Shown here piece after piece: positions 7,551-15,683 of a DNA stretch of 37,705 nucleotides (position 1 is its first letter; every line of letters begins with the position of its first letter). A program made the translations under genes and the position numbers. Source of the stretch: JBAVQS01 sp049694275. GTDB taxonomy: Bacteria; Chloroflexota; Anaerolineae; UBA4142; SHND01. The notes under the pieces were generated by a model. The model had not been told where the DNA came from. It saw nothing but the letters and a program-made list of their open reading frames with translations, and ran no database searches. The stretch is from positions 1 through 37,705 of the forward strand of contig JBAVQS010000222.1 of assembly GCA_049694275.1 (NCBI GenBank), in the 5' to 3' direction.

Positions 7551-8984
7551 ATGTACAGAATCATTGTCGCCATTTGCATTTTGGCGCTGGTCTTGATCGG
7601 CTGCACCGCGCAGGCTACACCTACACCGACCCCGTCACCCGAACCCACCGCTACCCCGATAGTACCGACAGACACACCAACCGCGACACTCCTGCCGCCC
7701 ACCGCTACCCCGTCGCCCACACCCATTACGCCAACGGCAGTCCCGACAGCCGTACCGATTACCGGCTCTGTCATTGCCCGGTTGAACGTGCGCCAATCAC
7801 CTTCCCTGACGGGCAAGCAGCTTGGCATCCTGAACAAGGATGACGCGGTCACCTTGCTTGGGCGCACCACGGATAATGCCTGGCTCCAGATTTATTATCC
7901 GATTACTCAGACCACCACCAACGGGTGGGTCGTCGCGCGCCTGGTTCAAACGTCCCCACTGTCCGGGACGCTTGCGACATTCAATTTACAAGGTACACCG
8001 GCGCCCGCGGGGACACAGGTCGCTACCGGGCCGACATCCGCCGCCACAGGACCAACGACGGCTGCGACATCCACTGTAATTGCCACTGGCGGCACGAGCA
8101 CGCCGACGACGCCGGTCGCTACGAACACGCCAAAGCCAACAGCCACAAGCACCCCCGGCGGCAAAGCGTCCGGCAGCATCATCTTTGACACGTTCGAGAG
8201 TGGAACCTATCAAATCAACAAAGTCCATGCCGATGGTTCCGGCCTGACGGTCCTTTTCTCCGGCGCCAGCGAACCCGCGCTCTCACCGAACGGACAAGAA
8301 CTTGCTTACCACAAGCGCAACAAAGCTGGGGGCGGAGGAGCAGGACTTGCCATTGCCGCGCTGGATGGTTCCAACGAACGGATCATTGTCGGTTCGGCGA
8401 ATGCTGGGTACCCGACATGGTCACCTGATGGCAACAACCTGGTCTATGATCTTACCCCAAGCGGCAATACGCCCGGCATGATTTACCGGATTGCCATTGG
8501 CAGCCCGACTGACAACCCGCTGCTGCTGGGATTAGGCGTTCGGCCAGCCTGGCGTCCTGGCGACCAGACCGCCTTATTCGACGGATGCGATGGCAGCGGC
8601 GGGAACTGCTATAGCTTGCATACCGAAAATGCCTTCACTCCCAACCCGACGGCTCCGGTCTTTGTCGTCAAAGGGACGAATGGGGCTTGGTCACCCAATG
8701 GGTCCCAGATAGCGTTCCAGGATACTGACAGCAGCGGCAATATCAATGTTTTTGTCGCCAACCGCGATGGCTCGAACAAGCGCCAGGTGACCAAAGGCAC
8801 TGGACACAATGGCTTACCCGTCTGGTCAGCCGATGGCCAGTGGCTGTTCTATCGCACAGACCAGAATGGGACCAGTTGGGCCATTTATGCCATCCGACTG
8901 GATGGCAGCAGCGCGTACAAGATCGCCGACGCGCCGGTCAATGCCGACGACTGGGTGTACGAAAAACTGGCGATTGCGCCGTAG
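7551..8984 (+). CDS. Lipoprotein: SH3-like domain + TolB/PD40 beta-propeller
   Basis: 477-residue predicted exported lipoprotein and paralogue of the genes at 204 and 9161. The signal peptide MYRIIVAICILALVLIGC has its lipobox Cys at 18. A Pro/Thr-rich linker (about 20-70), an SH3-like domain (about 74-135, LNVRQSPSLTGKQLG) and a second Thr/Ala/Pro-rich linker (about 150-210) follow. The C-terminal propeller shows PD40-like strands such as PTWSPDGNNLVYD, GAWSPNGSQIAF and PVWSADGQWLFY. The ATG at 7551 has GGAGG at 7541-7545; an in-frame upstream TTG lacks a ribosome site. The role is unknown; binding of wall glycans or secreted peptides is inference from the domains. Confidence 0.87.
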   Translation: MYRIIVAICILALVLIGCTAQATPTPTPSPEPTATPIVPTDTPTATLLPPTATPSPTPITPTAVPTAVPITGSVIARLNVRQSPSLTGKQLGILNKDDAVTLLGRTTDNAWLQIYYPITQTTTNGWVVARLVQTSPLSGTLATFNLQGTPAPAGTQVATGPTSAATGPTTAATSTVIATGGTSTPTTPVATNTPKPTATSTPGGKASGSIIFDTFESGTYQINKVHADGSGLTVLFSGASEPALSPNGQELAYHKRNKAGGGGAGLAIAALDGSNERIIVGSANAGYPTWSPDGNNLVYDLTPSGNTPGMIYRIAIGSPTDNPLLLGLGVRPAWRPGDQTALFDGCDGSGGNCYSLHTENAFTPNPTAPVFVVKGTNGAWSPNGSQIAFQDTDSSGNINVFVANRDGSNKRQVTKGTGHNGLPVWSADGQWLFYRTDQNGTSWAIYAIRLDGSSAYKIADAPVNADDWVYEKLAIAP

Positions 8985-9023
8985 AAATGTTTCGTTGAAA
9001 GGTCTCCCAGCGAACCATGAAAC

Positions 9024-9055
9024 GGGGAGCAGTAGAACTCGTTCTACTGCTCCCC
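9024..9055 (+). terminator. Hairpin after the lipoprotein gene
   Basis: Two perfect 15-base arms (9024-9038 and 9041-9055) form a long stem with a minimal loop 39 bases past the stop. No T-run follows, so termination is likely but not certain. The rest of the 176-base gap before 9161 holds a small CTGAC/GTCAG inverted repeat (9071-9086). I found no convincing promoter there. Confidence 0.6.
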
Positions 9056-9160
9056 CAACAAGATTTCTCCTGACTGTGCGGTCAGAGCAACCAGGCGAGA
9101 CCTGGCCTGGCATCTATGTGACCTTATCCTTTCCCCCGAAACTATTCCGGCAGTACACCC

Positions 9161-10810
9161 TTGAGTTCTGAATTCACCTGTGGCCGTAAAGGCGAACCGT
9201 TTGGATTTCTGGTTGTGATCCTGGCAGCTATGCTACTGGTTGCCTGCCAGGTTCCCCCTTCTCCCACGCCGACCCTCGTGCCGATTCCGACCGCGACCTA
9301 TATCCCAACCGAGATACCGGTCGAGCCCAGTCCAACGCCCCTCCTCCCGACGCCCACTGTCCAGCCGGTGCGCGCGGTGGTGACAGACACCCTGCGCGTT
9401 CGGGAACAGCCGGACACGACCAGCAAAATTCTGACGCGCCTGAAAAAGGATACGGTCGTCCTCCTCTGGGCGCGCAAAGACGATAATCAATGGTACGCCA
9501 TTGAGTGGCCGCCCAGTTCGGGCCAGGGCGCCTGGGTTTCGGCGGATATCGTCGTGCCGGATGGGCCAACCGATCAACTGCCGGTAGGGTTTACTTCCCC
9601 TGCACCACCCCAAGGATCAATCTATGGGCGAACCACGGTCAAAGTACGCTTTCGGTCGGGACCGGGCAAAGACTATGATACGCTCGACCGGCTCCCGGCT
9701 GATGCACGCGTGACGATTGTGGCGCGTTCGGATGATGGACAATGGTTTCAGATTATCGATCCGCGCGATGCAACCAAGCTGGCGTGGATCGCACTCAAGG
9801 ATGGAACCGACATCCTGCTCGACCTTCTCGGGTCACCCGACCAGCTTGCCATTGCCGAGGCGCCGCCAACGCCTACCCCGGCCCCCACACCTATCCCGCG
9901 CCCAACACGCACGCCAGGTGGAGTAGCAGTCGGTGGGCGCATCCTGATGAGCTCCAATCGTGCTGGAAGCTATAGCGTTTATGCGATCGGCGACAACGGA
10001 ACGATCGGGCGTGTACTAACTCCATTCGGGGATGGATATGGCGCACGATTCTCACCGGATGGCGGGCGCATTCTATTCTATCATGTCGTCTCGACCTCAC
10101 CCCTCGTCGTGAGCCACCTGTACGTCATGAATGCCGATGGGAGTGGCGCCCACGATCTGTCGGGGGGGACGAATGCATCGGATAGCGATCCAGATTGGTC
10201 GCCTGATGGGCGACGGATCGCCTTTGTGCGGACGGCACGCGCCGGTGCGCCCGAGATCTGGGTAATGAACGTCGATGGCTCGGGCGCGCACCGAATCAGC
10301 GCACTTTCCCCTGCAACCGGCATGGCGACGGCCGGCGTGAGCGATTTCTCGCCGCAGCCCCGGTGGTCACCGGACGGCGGGCGCATTGCATACGCTGCGG
10401 TGCCACGCACCGCTAATCCAGGCGCTCCCCTCTACCCCAATATCTTTGTCGCCAATGCCGATGGTTCGAACGAGGTCCAGGTGACGGACCTGGATATGGT
10501 TAACACCGGGCCGGCCTGGTCTCCTGACGGCAAACAGATCGCCTGGTCGGCCAAGGATATAATCAACCGCCAGAACTGGCGCGTGTGGATCATGAGCGCA
10601 AGCGGAGGGAACCAGCGACAGGTGCTTGGCGCGCCGGGGGGAGATCCTGCCAACGGGTTTCAAGTAGCGGACTGGGTCGCGGGGAATCGCCTCTTGCTCG
10701 CGGGATGGGCGGGGAACTGGAATATCTATACGGCCAACGCCGATGGGTCCGGGCTCAAAGCCGTAACTGTAGATGGCGCCGACAACCGGCCAACAGATTG
10801 GCAACCATGA
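9161..10810 (+). CDS. Lipoprotein: two SH3-like domains + TolB/PD40 beta-propeller
   Basis: 549-residue predicted lipoprotein, the largest of three paralogues. A signal peptide with lipobox LVAC (C29) leads into a Pro/Thr linker. SH3-like domain 1 (about 68-131, LRVREQPDTTSKIL) and SH3-like domain 2 (about 149-210, VRFRSGPGKDYDTL) follow, then a Pro-rich linker and a propeller (about 250-549) with repeated WSPDGRRIAFVR, WSPDGGRIAY and WSPDGKQIAW motifs. The start is TTG at 9161: it is the first usable start after an in-frame stop at 9119 and gives a complete lipoprotein signal, but the ribosome site is poor. It is probably cotranscribed with, or separately initiated after, the gene at 7551. 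The stop codon lies inside a terminator hairpin. Confidence 0.83.
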   Translation: MSSEFTCGRKGEPFGFLVVILAAMLLVACQVPPSPTPTLVPIPTATYIPTEIPVEPSPTPLLPTPTVQPVRAVVTDTLRVREQPDTTSKILTRLKKDTVVLLWARKDDNQWYAIEWPPSSGQGAWVSADIVVPDGPTDQLPVGFTSPAPPQGSIYGRTTVKVRFRSGPGKDYDTLDRLPADARVTIVARSDDGQWFQIIDPRDATKLAWIALKDGTDILLDLLGSPDQLAIAEAPPTPTPAPTPIPRPTRTPGGVAVGGRILMSSNRAGSYSVYAIGDNGTIGRVLTPFGDGYGARFSPDGGRILFYHVVSTSPLVVSHLYVMNADGSGAHDLSGGTNASDSDPDWSPDGRRIAFVRTARAGAPEIWVMNVDGSGAHRISALSPATGMATAGVSDFSPQPRWSPDGGRIAYAAVPRTANPGAPLYPNIFVANADGSNEVQVTDLDMVNTGPAWSPDGKQIAWSAKDIINRQNWRVWIMSASGGNQRQVLGAPGGDPANGFQVADWVAGNRLLLAGWAGNWNIYTANADGSGLKAVTVDGADNRPTDWQP

Positions 10811-10840
10811 TGTAGCGCAAGCGCTACATCATGGTTTTAC
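10803..10840. terminator. Bidirectional hairpin containing both convergent stop codons
   Basis: Perfect 16-base arms (10803-10818 and 10821-10836) are followed by TTTAC on the plus side. The TGA of the plus-strand lipoprotein (10808-10810) and the TGA of the minus-strand permease (10831-10829) occupy mirror-image positions in the two arms, so one hairpin serves both convergent genes. Confidence 0.8.
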
Positions 10841-11608
10841 AAATAGCCACACTGAGACGACCAACCCGACGACGATGACAAAAAGACGCAGGTAGCGCTG
10901 CTCAATGCGTTTGCTAAGGCGGGCGACGACATAGCCGCCGATGAGCCCGCCGACCCCCATCAAAATCCCCAGGTCCCAACGAACGAGTCCCTGGAGCGCA
11001 AAGACGACGATGGCAATGCCATTGATCGCGAGCGCGAGCGCTGTCTTGATTCCATTGATCTTGTGAATATCGCGCATCCCCATGAGGCTAAAGGATGCCA
11101 TCATCATGATACTCTGCCCCGCGCCAAAAAAGCCGCCGTATGTGGCGATCGCAATCTGAAAGAGCGTGCCCCAGACTCCGCCAACAAGCCCGATATGTTC
11201 CTCGCCCGGCCCGGCCACGGCGCGCTGCTTGCTGAACCGGTTAACCCAGTCACGCCCTGCGAAAAGGAGCGTCGCAAACAGGACCAGGAAAGGGACCACC
11301 GCTTTGAACACGGCGGGAGGAGTCCTCACGAGAATAAAGGCGCCGAGTAGCCCACCGATGAGGCTGGGTACGAGGAGCAATACTAGCAGACGCTGCTGGC
11401 TTTTGATCTCGGTCCAAAAGCCCATAATGCCGCCGATCGAACCGGGCCACAGGGCTACCGAGTTGGTCGCATTCGCAGGAATCAATGGAACGCCAAAAGC
11501 AACGAGGGCAGGAAAAGCGATCAGGCTGCCACCGCCCGCGATGGCATTAAGCCCTCCGCCCAGCGCGGCAGCGATAAAAAGACCAATATAACCCAGGAGA
11601 TCATTCAT
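10829..11608 (-). CDS. TauE/SafE family membrane permease
   Basis: 259-residue integral membrane protein of the TauE/SafE (DUF81) family, whose members are linked to export or uptake of sulfite, sulfoacetate and other small organosulfur anions. Seen: about eight hydrophobic segments and the family-typical N-terminal half GGGLNAIAGGGSLIAFPAL with ANATNSVALWPGS, and the second half GGFFGAGQSI...GIKTALALAIN. The ATG at 11608 overlaps the TGA of the PLP-enzyme gene (ATGA, 11605-11608), implying translational coupling. Pairing with a sulfur amino-acid enzyme suggests that it exports or imports a sulfur compound tied to that reaction. That is an inference; the substrate cannot be read from the sequence. 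Confidence 0.88.
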   Translation of the reverse strand: MNDLLGYIGLFIAAALGGGLNAIAGGGSLIAFPALVAFGVPLIPANATNSVALWPGSIGGIMGFWTEIKSQQRLLVLLLVPSLIGGLLGAFILVRTPPAVFKAVVPFLVLFATLLFAGRDWVNRFSKQRAVAGPGEEHIGLVGGVWGTLFQIAIATYGGFFGAGQSIMMMASFSLMGMRDIHKINGIKTALALAINGIAIVVFALQGLVRWDLGILMGVGGLIGGYVVARLSKRIEQRYLRLFVIVVGLVVSVWLFVKP

Positions 11609-12786
11609 GCAAGCGCCTGTTCCAGATCGGCGATGATATCCTGCACATCCTCCAGACCAACCGAAAAACGAATGAGGCCGTCCGTAATACCCTGCAGTTC
11701 GCGCTTTTCGCGTGGGAGAACGCTGTGCGTCGTCGAGGCGGGATGCGAGATGAGGCTGCGGACATCGCCAAGGCTGGTAGCCAGCGTGCAAAGCTTGACC
11801 CGGTTCATCATGCGTGCCCCTGTTTCCAATCCGCCTCGAACCTCAAAGCAGATCATGCCGCTGTAGCCGCCGGTCATTTGTTTACGGGCGAGCGCGTGCT
11901 GGGGGTGTGATTCTAGGCCAGGGTACGAGACCCACCCCACTTGTGGGTGAGATTCAAGATATCGGGCTACGGCGAGCGCATTGGCGTTGTGCTGGCGCAT
12001 ACGCAGGGGCAGGGTCTGGATGCCGCGCAAAATCAGGTAGGAATTGAACGGGCTTAGAATACCCCCGTAATACCGGAGAGTCCCAACATTTGCCTGCCGG
12101 ATGAATTCTTCGCTGCCGATAATAACCCCACCGACGCAATCCCCATGACCGTCCAGGTATTTGGTCGCCGCATGGACGACGACCTCGATCCCCCATTTGA
12201 GGGGTTGCTGGTTGATCGGCGTGGCAAAAGTATTGTCACAGATCGTAATCGCATTCGCCGCGCGGCCCAGTTGCGCGACCCCTTCCAAATCAACCAGTGC
12301 GAGCAGTGGGTTGGCCGGAGACTCGACATAAAGAATGCGCGTGTTGGGTCTAATGGCATTGGCAACGTTCTTGAGATCCGTTGCGTCGACAAAGGTGCTC
12401 TCAATGCCCAACGAGCCAAGATGATGCTCGATAAAATGATAGGCGCTGGGATAGAGCGCCCTGGCAGAAACGATATGGTCTCCCGCCTTGAGCACGGACA
12501 GGAGACTCATCGCAATGGCGGTCATCCCCGAGGCTGTTGCCAGCGCCGCCTGCCCTCCCTCCAGCGCCGCAACACGTTTTTGGAGAACATCGACTGTGGG
12601 ATTGCCCCAGCGCGTATAGGTATACCCTTGCTCCTCTCCGGAAAAGAGCGCCATTCCGCGCTCAGTGGAACCAAAGTCATAGGTCGTCGAGAGATAGAGT
12701 GGAGTGACAACAGCGCCCGTCGTGGGATCGGACTGAGCGCCTGCATGAATGGCAATCGTTTGAATGCCGGGTCTTGGATCAGGCAT
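11605..12786 (-). CDS. Cys/Met metabolism PLP-dependent enzyme (CGS / O-acetylhomoserine sulfhydrylase / Met gamma-lyase family)
   Basis: 393-residue cytoplasmic fold-type I PLP enzyme of the trans-sulfuration family. Seen: YTYTRWGNPT (55-64, with the Tyr and Arg that contact PLP phosphate of the neighbouring subunit), Y112 stacking on PLP (ALYPSAY), DNTFATP (184-190), and the Schiff-base lysine K209 in HAATKYLDGHGD. The family covers cystathionine gamma-synthase, cystathionine gamma-lyase, methionine gamma-lyase and O-acetyl/succinylhomoserine sulfhydrylase. The residue after Y112-P113 is Ser rather than the Cys typical of methionine gamma-lyase, which slightly favours synthase or sulfhydrylase. 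Start ATG at 12786 with GAGG nearby. It is the first gene of a coupled pair with the TauE/SafE permease. Confidence 0.92.
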   Translation of the reverse strand: MPDPRPGIQTIAIHAGAQSDPTTGAVVTPLYLSTTYDFGSTERGMALFSGEEQGYTYTRWGNPTVDVLQKRVAALEGGQAALATASGMTAIAMSLLSVLKAGDHIVSARALYPSAYHFIEHHLGSLGIESTFVDATDLKNVANAIRPNTRILYVESPANPLLALVDLEGVAQLGRAANAITICDNTFATPINQQPLKWGIEVVVHAATKYLDGHGDCVGGVIIGSEEFIRQANVGTLRYYGGILSPFNSYLILRGIQTLPLRMRQHNANALAVARYLESHPQVGWVSYPGLESHPQHALARKQMTGGYSGMICFEVRGGLETGARMMNRVKLCTLATSLGDVRSLISHPASTTHSVLPREKRELQGITDGLIRFSVGLEDVQDIIADLEQALA

Positions 12787-12847
12787 GAAACCTCAGGGGA
12801 GTACGGATTTTCCAAAACTGGATAGCGATATGTCTATGCGAAGAACA

Positions 12848-12866
12848 GGTGCGCCTGTGGCGCACC
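12848..12866 (-). terminator. Hairpin ending the CAP-kinase operon
   Basis: GGTGCGCC (12848-12855) and GGCGCACC (12859-12866) form an 8-bp stem with a 3-base loop. It begins one base past the TAG of the hybrid kinase (read on the minus strand) and is followed by TGTTCTT. It separates that operon from the PLP-enzyme gene. Confidence 0.6.
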
Positions 12867-12867
12867 G

Positions 12868-14439
12868 CTAGTGCTCACGTGCAGATAACGCCTGGCCCAT
12901 TGTCTGAAGCACCTGATCGATGTCAAAGGGTTTGCGAATGACATTATCCACACCGACCGAGCGCACCTTGCGCTCATCGATCTCTGCACCCCAACCGGTC
13001 ATTAAAAGAAATACCGTTTCCGGCCGGCTTGCCTTGATCGTCTGGGCTACCTGGAGCCCATTCATTGCCGGCATGCCGAGGTCGCACAGGACAACCTGAA
13101 ATGGACCCTGTTCACGGAAAAGGGTCAATGCTTCCGGCCCAGACTCTGCGGTCAGCGTGCGATGCCCGTGAATCGCCAGTGCCTTGGCTGCGATCTCGCG
13201 AATCGCGGCGTCATCGTCTACGACGAGAATGCTAACTGCCCGCGTGGGCGCTTCGCCCAGGGCCAGTTCCTGGGCAAGCTCACCCTCGGCAATCGGAAGT
13301 GCAATCATAACCGTCGTCCCGTGCCCCGGAGTACTGGTAATCTCGAGCTGGCTATCATGCGCCTGAATTACCTCTTGCACAGTGGCAAGGCCCAGGCCAA
13401 CATGTCCACCGCCGCGCGTCGTATAGAACGGCGTCCGGGCACGCACCAGGCTCATCTCATCCATCCCCTGTCCCATATCCGTCACCGATAGCCTGACCCG
13501 CTCGCCGACGCGCTCAGTGCGCAACGAGATGAGCCCACCGGCTGGCATGGCTTCGACAGCATTCAGAATCAGCTCGACAAGCGCATCACGCAACTGCCCA
13601 TGTTTGCCGAGAACGGGCGGGACATCTGACAGGTCCTTGATCACGTCGATGACAATCCCGTTGGCTTCAGCATCGTCGCGCCAACGATAGTGGGTCAACT
13701 GAACGGCGTCGTTCACCACGGCGTTCAGGTCCGTAGGAATAAACTCGGTTTCTTCGCGCGGCGCAGCGTACTCTTGCACGCGATGAAGACTATCGGCCGC
13801 GATGAGCGCAGCAGCCTGGATCGCGCGGGCCTCACTCCGCAATGCCTCGTCCGTCACCTTGTTCTCTAGCACCTGAGCGCGTCCCAAGATGTTGGTCAGG
13901 AGGTTGTTCAGCGAATGTGCAATCCCGTGTGTGAGATGTCCAATAATCCGGAGGCGCGCCGTATCGACCAATTGCACCTGCCCCGACTGGACAAAGGCCC
14001 CTCCGACCAGAGTCCGGACCACGCGCTCGAGGGTATTGAGCGCCTGGAAAAGGAGTTGCAAATCCGGCCCGGGCTGATAATGGGTGAGAATAATCGGGAG
14101 CGAAATGCGCCGCAACTGTGTAAACTGGGAGATCGCCTGGGTATAATGCATCCCTGAGGTGGCGGCCTGGCTGCTCCAGGCCGCCACCCCTTCAAGATAA
14201 GGCTGAAAAGACGAAGCGGAAGCCATCTGAAGCGCCTCGATCAGCACCACAAAGGCAAGCTCATACCACTCGCGCGAAAACCCGGTCTCCCCGTCCGCCT
14301 GTACCCAGGCATCCAGCAATTCTTCACGCTGGGGAACGAGCACGGCGCCAAACTCCGCAAGCACCCCCGCGTGATCTTTTAACTCGGGAGCGAGGTCATG
14401 TGCGAGCTGAGAAATGAGGGGTTCACTTGCTTGTATCAT
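12868..14439 (-). CDS. Soluble hybrid histidine kinase with C-terminal receiver
   Basis: 523-residue cytoplasmic two-component protein with no TM segment. An all-helical N-terminal region (about 1-160, not firmly identified, faintly like RsbR-type sensor domains) precedes a dimerisation/phosphoacceptor helix with H175 (GIAHSLNN). An HATPase follows, with N-box LILNAVEAMP (N293), G1 DMGQGM and G2 GHVGLGLATV. The receiver domain (about 402-520) has the acidic pair VVDDD, phospho-acceptor D453 (LCDLGMP), a Thr in LLMTGW and Lys in RKPF. ATG at 14439 overlaps the TGA of the CAP-protein gene (ATGA). It could relay phosphate to an unlinked output, since no DNA-binding domain is attached. An in-frame start 20 codons upstream is rejected because it lies inside the CAP gene and the ATGA junction fits better. 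Confidence 0.9.
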   Translation of the reverse strand: MIQASEPLISQLAHDLAPELKDHAGVLAEFGAVLVPQREELLDAWVQADGETGFSREWYELAFVVLIEALQMASASSFQPYLEGVAAWSSQAATSGMHYTQAISQFTQLRRISLPIILTHYQPGPDLQLLFQALNTLERVVRTLVGGAFVQSGQVQLVDTARLRIIGHLTHGIAHSLNNLLTNILGRAQVLENKVTDEALRSEARAIQAAALIAADSLHRVQEYAAPREETEFIPTDLNAVVNDAVQLTHYRWRDDAEANGIVIDVIKDLSDVPPVLGKHGQLRDALVELILNAVEAMPAGGLISLRTERVGERVRLSVTDMGQGMDEMSLVRARTPFYTTRGGGHVGLGLATVQEVIQAHDSQLEITSTPGHGTTVMIALPIAEGELAQELALGEAPTRAVSILVVDDDAAIREIAAKALAIHGHRTLTAESGPEALTLFREQGPFQVVLCDLGMPAMNGLQVAQTIKASRPETVFLLMTGWGAEIDERKVRSVGVDNVIRKPFDIDQVLQTMGQALSAREH

Positions 14440-15602
14440 AGCATTCCTATATTTTTCCAGATCTGCCAACAGGCAACCAACAGGACGATCAAGACGCACA
14501 CGGCAGCCAGAGTCAGCACGCTTTGCCCAGGCGTCATCAAAGGCGGATTGGCTTGATCATTGACGCTCACAACAGGAGGTAAAGCAGTCGCCACCTCGGT
14601 CGGCGCGATTTCAGTATCGGTTGCCGTCGGCAAAGAGGTCGCGGCGCTAGTAGGTGATGGCGTTATGGTCCTCGTTGCGGATGGCAAGGGTGTGCGCGTA
14701 GATGACGGCCGTGGTGTGCTTGTAGCCCTGGGACTCGTGGTGCGCGTAGGCGTTGCGCTCGGTCGCATGAGGGGCGTGCTCGTCACCGGCGCGGCCGGCG
14801 CAATCAGTTGCCCGGACGGAGACGCAGCCGAAAGGACCGTACGGCCCTGTGCATCACGAAACCGCGCATAGAGCATCGAAACTGCGCGCCCGCCGGGGGC
14901 TGTAAAGACAATCGACCGCGTAAATGGAAAAGTCTGAGCCTGCGTCAGGTCAGCGTACGCCGATAGGTCTACCTGCACCGCCTGCCCTATCACATTCGGC
15001 CCATCTCCCGCCGGAACCGCATCTTCATTGGACAGGGTAACGGAAACGGTTGCGCCACTCCCGGAAACCCAAATCGGCAAAACATTCGGCTGCGCGCCAA
15101 AATCGGTGACCAGAATGGGATAGCCTTCCGGCAGATACACAACGCCAATGCCAATCTCGCGAAACCCCGGGCGGAGAATATTATCACGATGCGGCGCATC
15201 GCTCATCCAGAAACCCATCGAAATATCAACCGTCTGATATGCGGCCCAATTCTCGCCGATGAACGGTCCCCAGCTATACGGGTGATATCCGGCCCGAACG
15301 ATGCGCATGGCCGGCGTCGAGCCATCCGAGCCCAGGTGACCAATCCCAATTCCCTTCTGAAGCATGTCGTTGGCGTGACCTTGCGCCGAGGCGGTCAGTT
15401 GCGGATTGACCGCCAGCGGCGGCAGTCCGGCTGATGTACGCGCCTGGTTAATGAGGGTGAGCACACGCGCTGCATCATCAGTCTGAGCTGCAAGCGGATT
15501 CGGAGACAGACAAAGCATCCCAACGCAGGCAAGCAAGACCAATGCGAATTTCAAGGTATAATCGAAATGCGACCTCGGAGTCCCACACCGTATCTTACCC
15601 AA
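14436..15602 (-). CDS. Secreted CAP/SCP-domain protein with Pro/Thr stalk and C-terminal TM anchor
   Basis: 388-residue exported protein. A signal peptide (core KFALVLLACVGMLCLS, likely cleaved after ...PLAAQ) precedes a CAP (SCP/PR-1) domain (about 43-170). The usual cavity residues are visible: H89 (GIGHLG), E117 (GENWA) and H138 (DAPHRDN). A beta-rich region (about 175-262), a Pro/Thr/Ser stalk (about 265-350) and a C-terminal TM helix (about 361-381) follow, so the domain is probably held on a stalk outside the cell. The function of bacterial CAP domains is unsettled; hydrolase and lipid/ligand-binding roles are proposed. The start is TTG at 15602 with GGAAG six bases upstream, the first usable start after an in-frame stop; a second TTG in the signal peptide is possible. 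It is coupled to the hybrid kinase. Confidence 0.85.
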   Translation of the reverse strand: MGKIRCGTPRSHFDYTLKFALVLLACVGMLCLSPNPLAAQTDDAARVLTLINQARTSAGLPPLAVNPQLTASAQGHANDMLQKGIGIGHLGSDGSTPAMRIVRAGYHPYSWGPFIGENWAAYQTVDISMGFWMSDAPHRDNILRPGFREIGIGVVYLPEGYPILVTDFGAQPNVLPIWVSGSGATVSVTLSNEDAVPAGDGPNVIGQAVQVDLSAYADLTQAQTFPFTRSIVFTAPGGRAVSMLYARFRDAQGRTVLSAASPSGQLIAPAAPVTSTPLMRPSATPTRTTSPRATSTPRPSSTRTPLPSATRTITPSPTSAATSLPTATDTEIAPTEVATALPPVVSVNDQANPPLMTPGQSVLTLAAVCVLIVLLVACWQIWKNIGML

Positions 15603-15651
15603 CGCCCGCTTCCGTACAAGGGGTCAGACGCGACCGGAGTGCTTGATAGCG

Positions 15652-15679
15652 ATTCTAACATAGAATCAGACCAAGTCAA
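15652..15679 (-). promoter_or_regulatory. Promoter of the CAP-kinase operon with palindrome on the -10
   Basis: On the minus strand TTGACT (15674-15679), 16 bases and TAGAAT (15652-15657). The -10 is one arm of a perfect 7-bp palindrome (GATTCTA/TAGAATC, 15651-15667, 3-base centre), which could be an operator. It lies between the GNAT stop and the CAP start. Confidence 0.65.
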
Positions 15680-15683
15680 TGGG

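Noticed and set aside
11609..11791. N-terminal extension of the TauE/SafE permease
   Set aside because: It overlaps the PLP-enzyme gene in another frame; the ATGA junction and first TM favour 11608.
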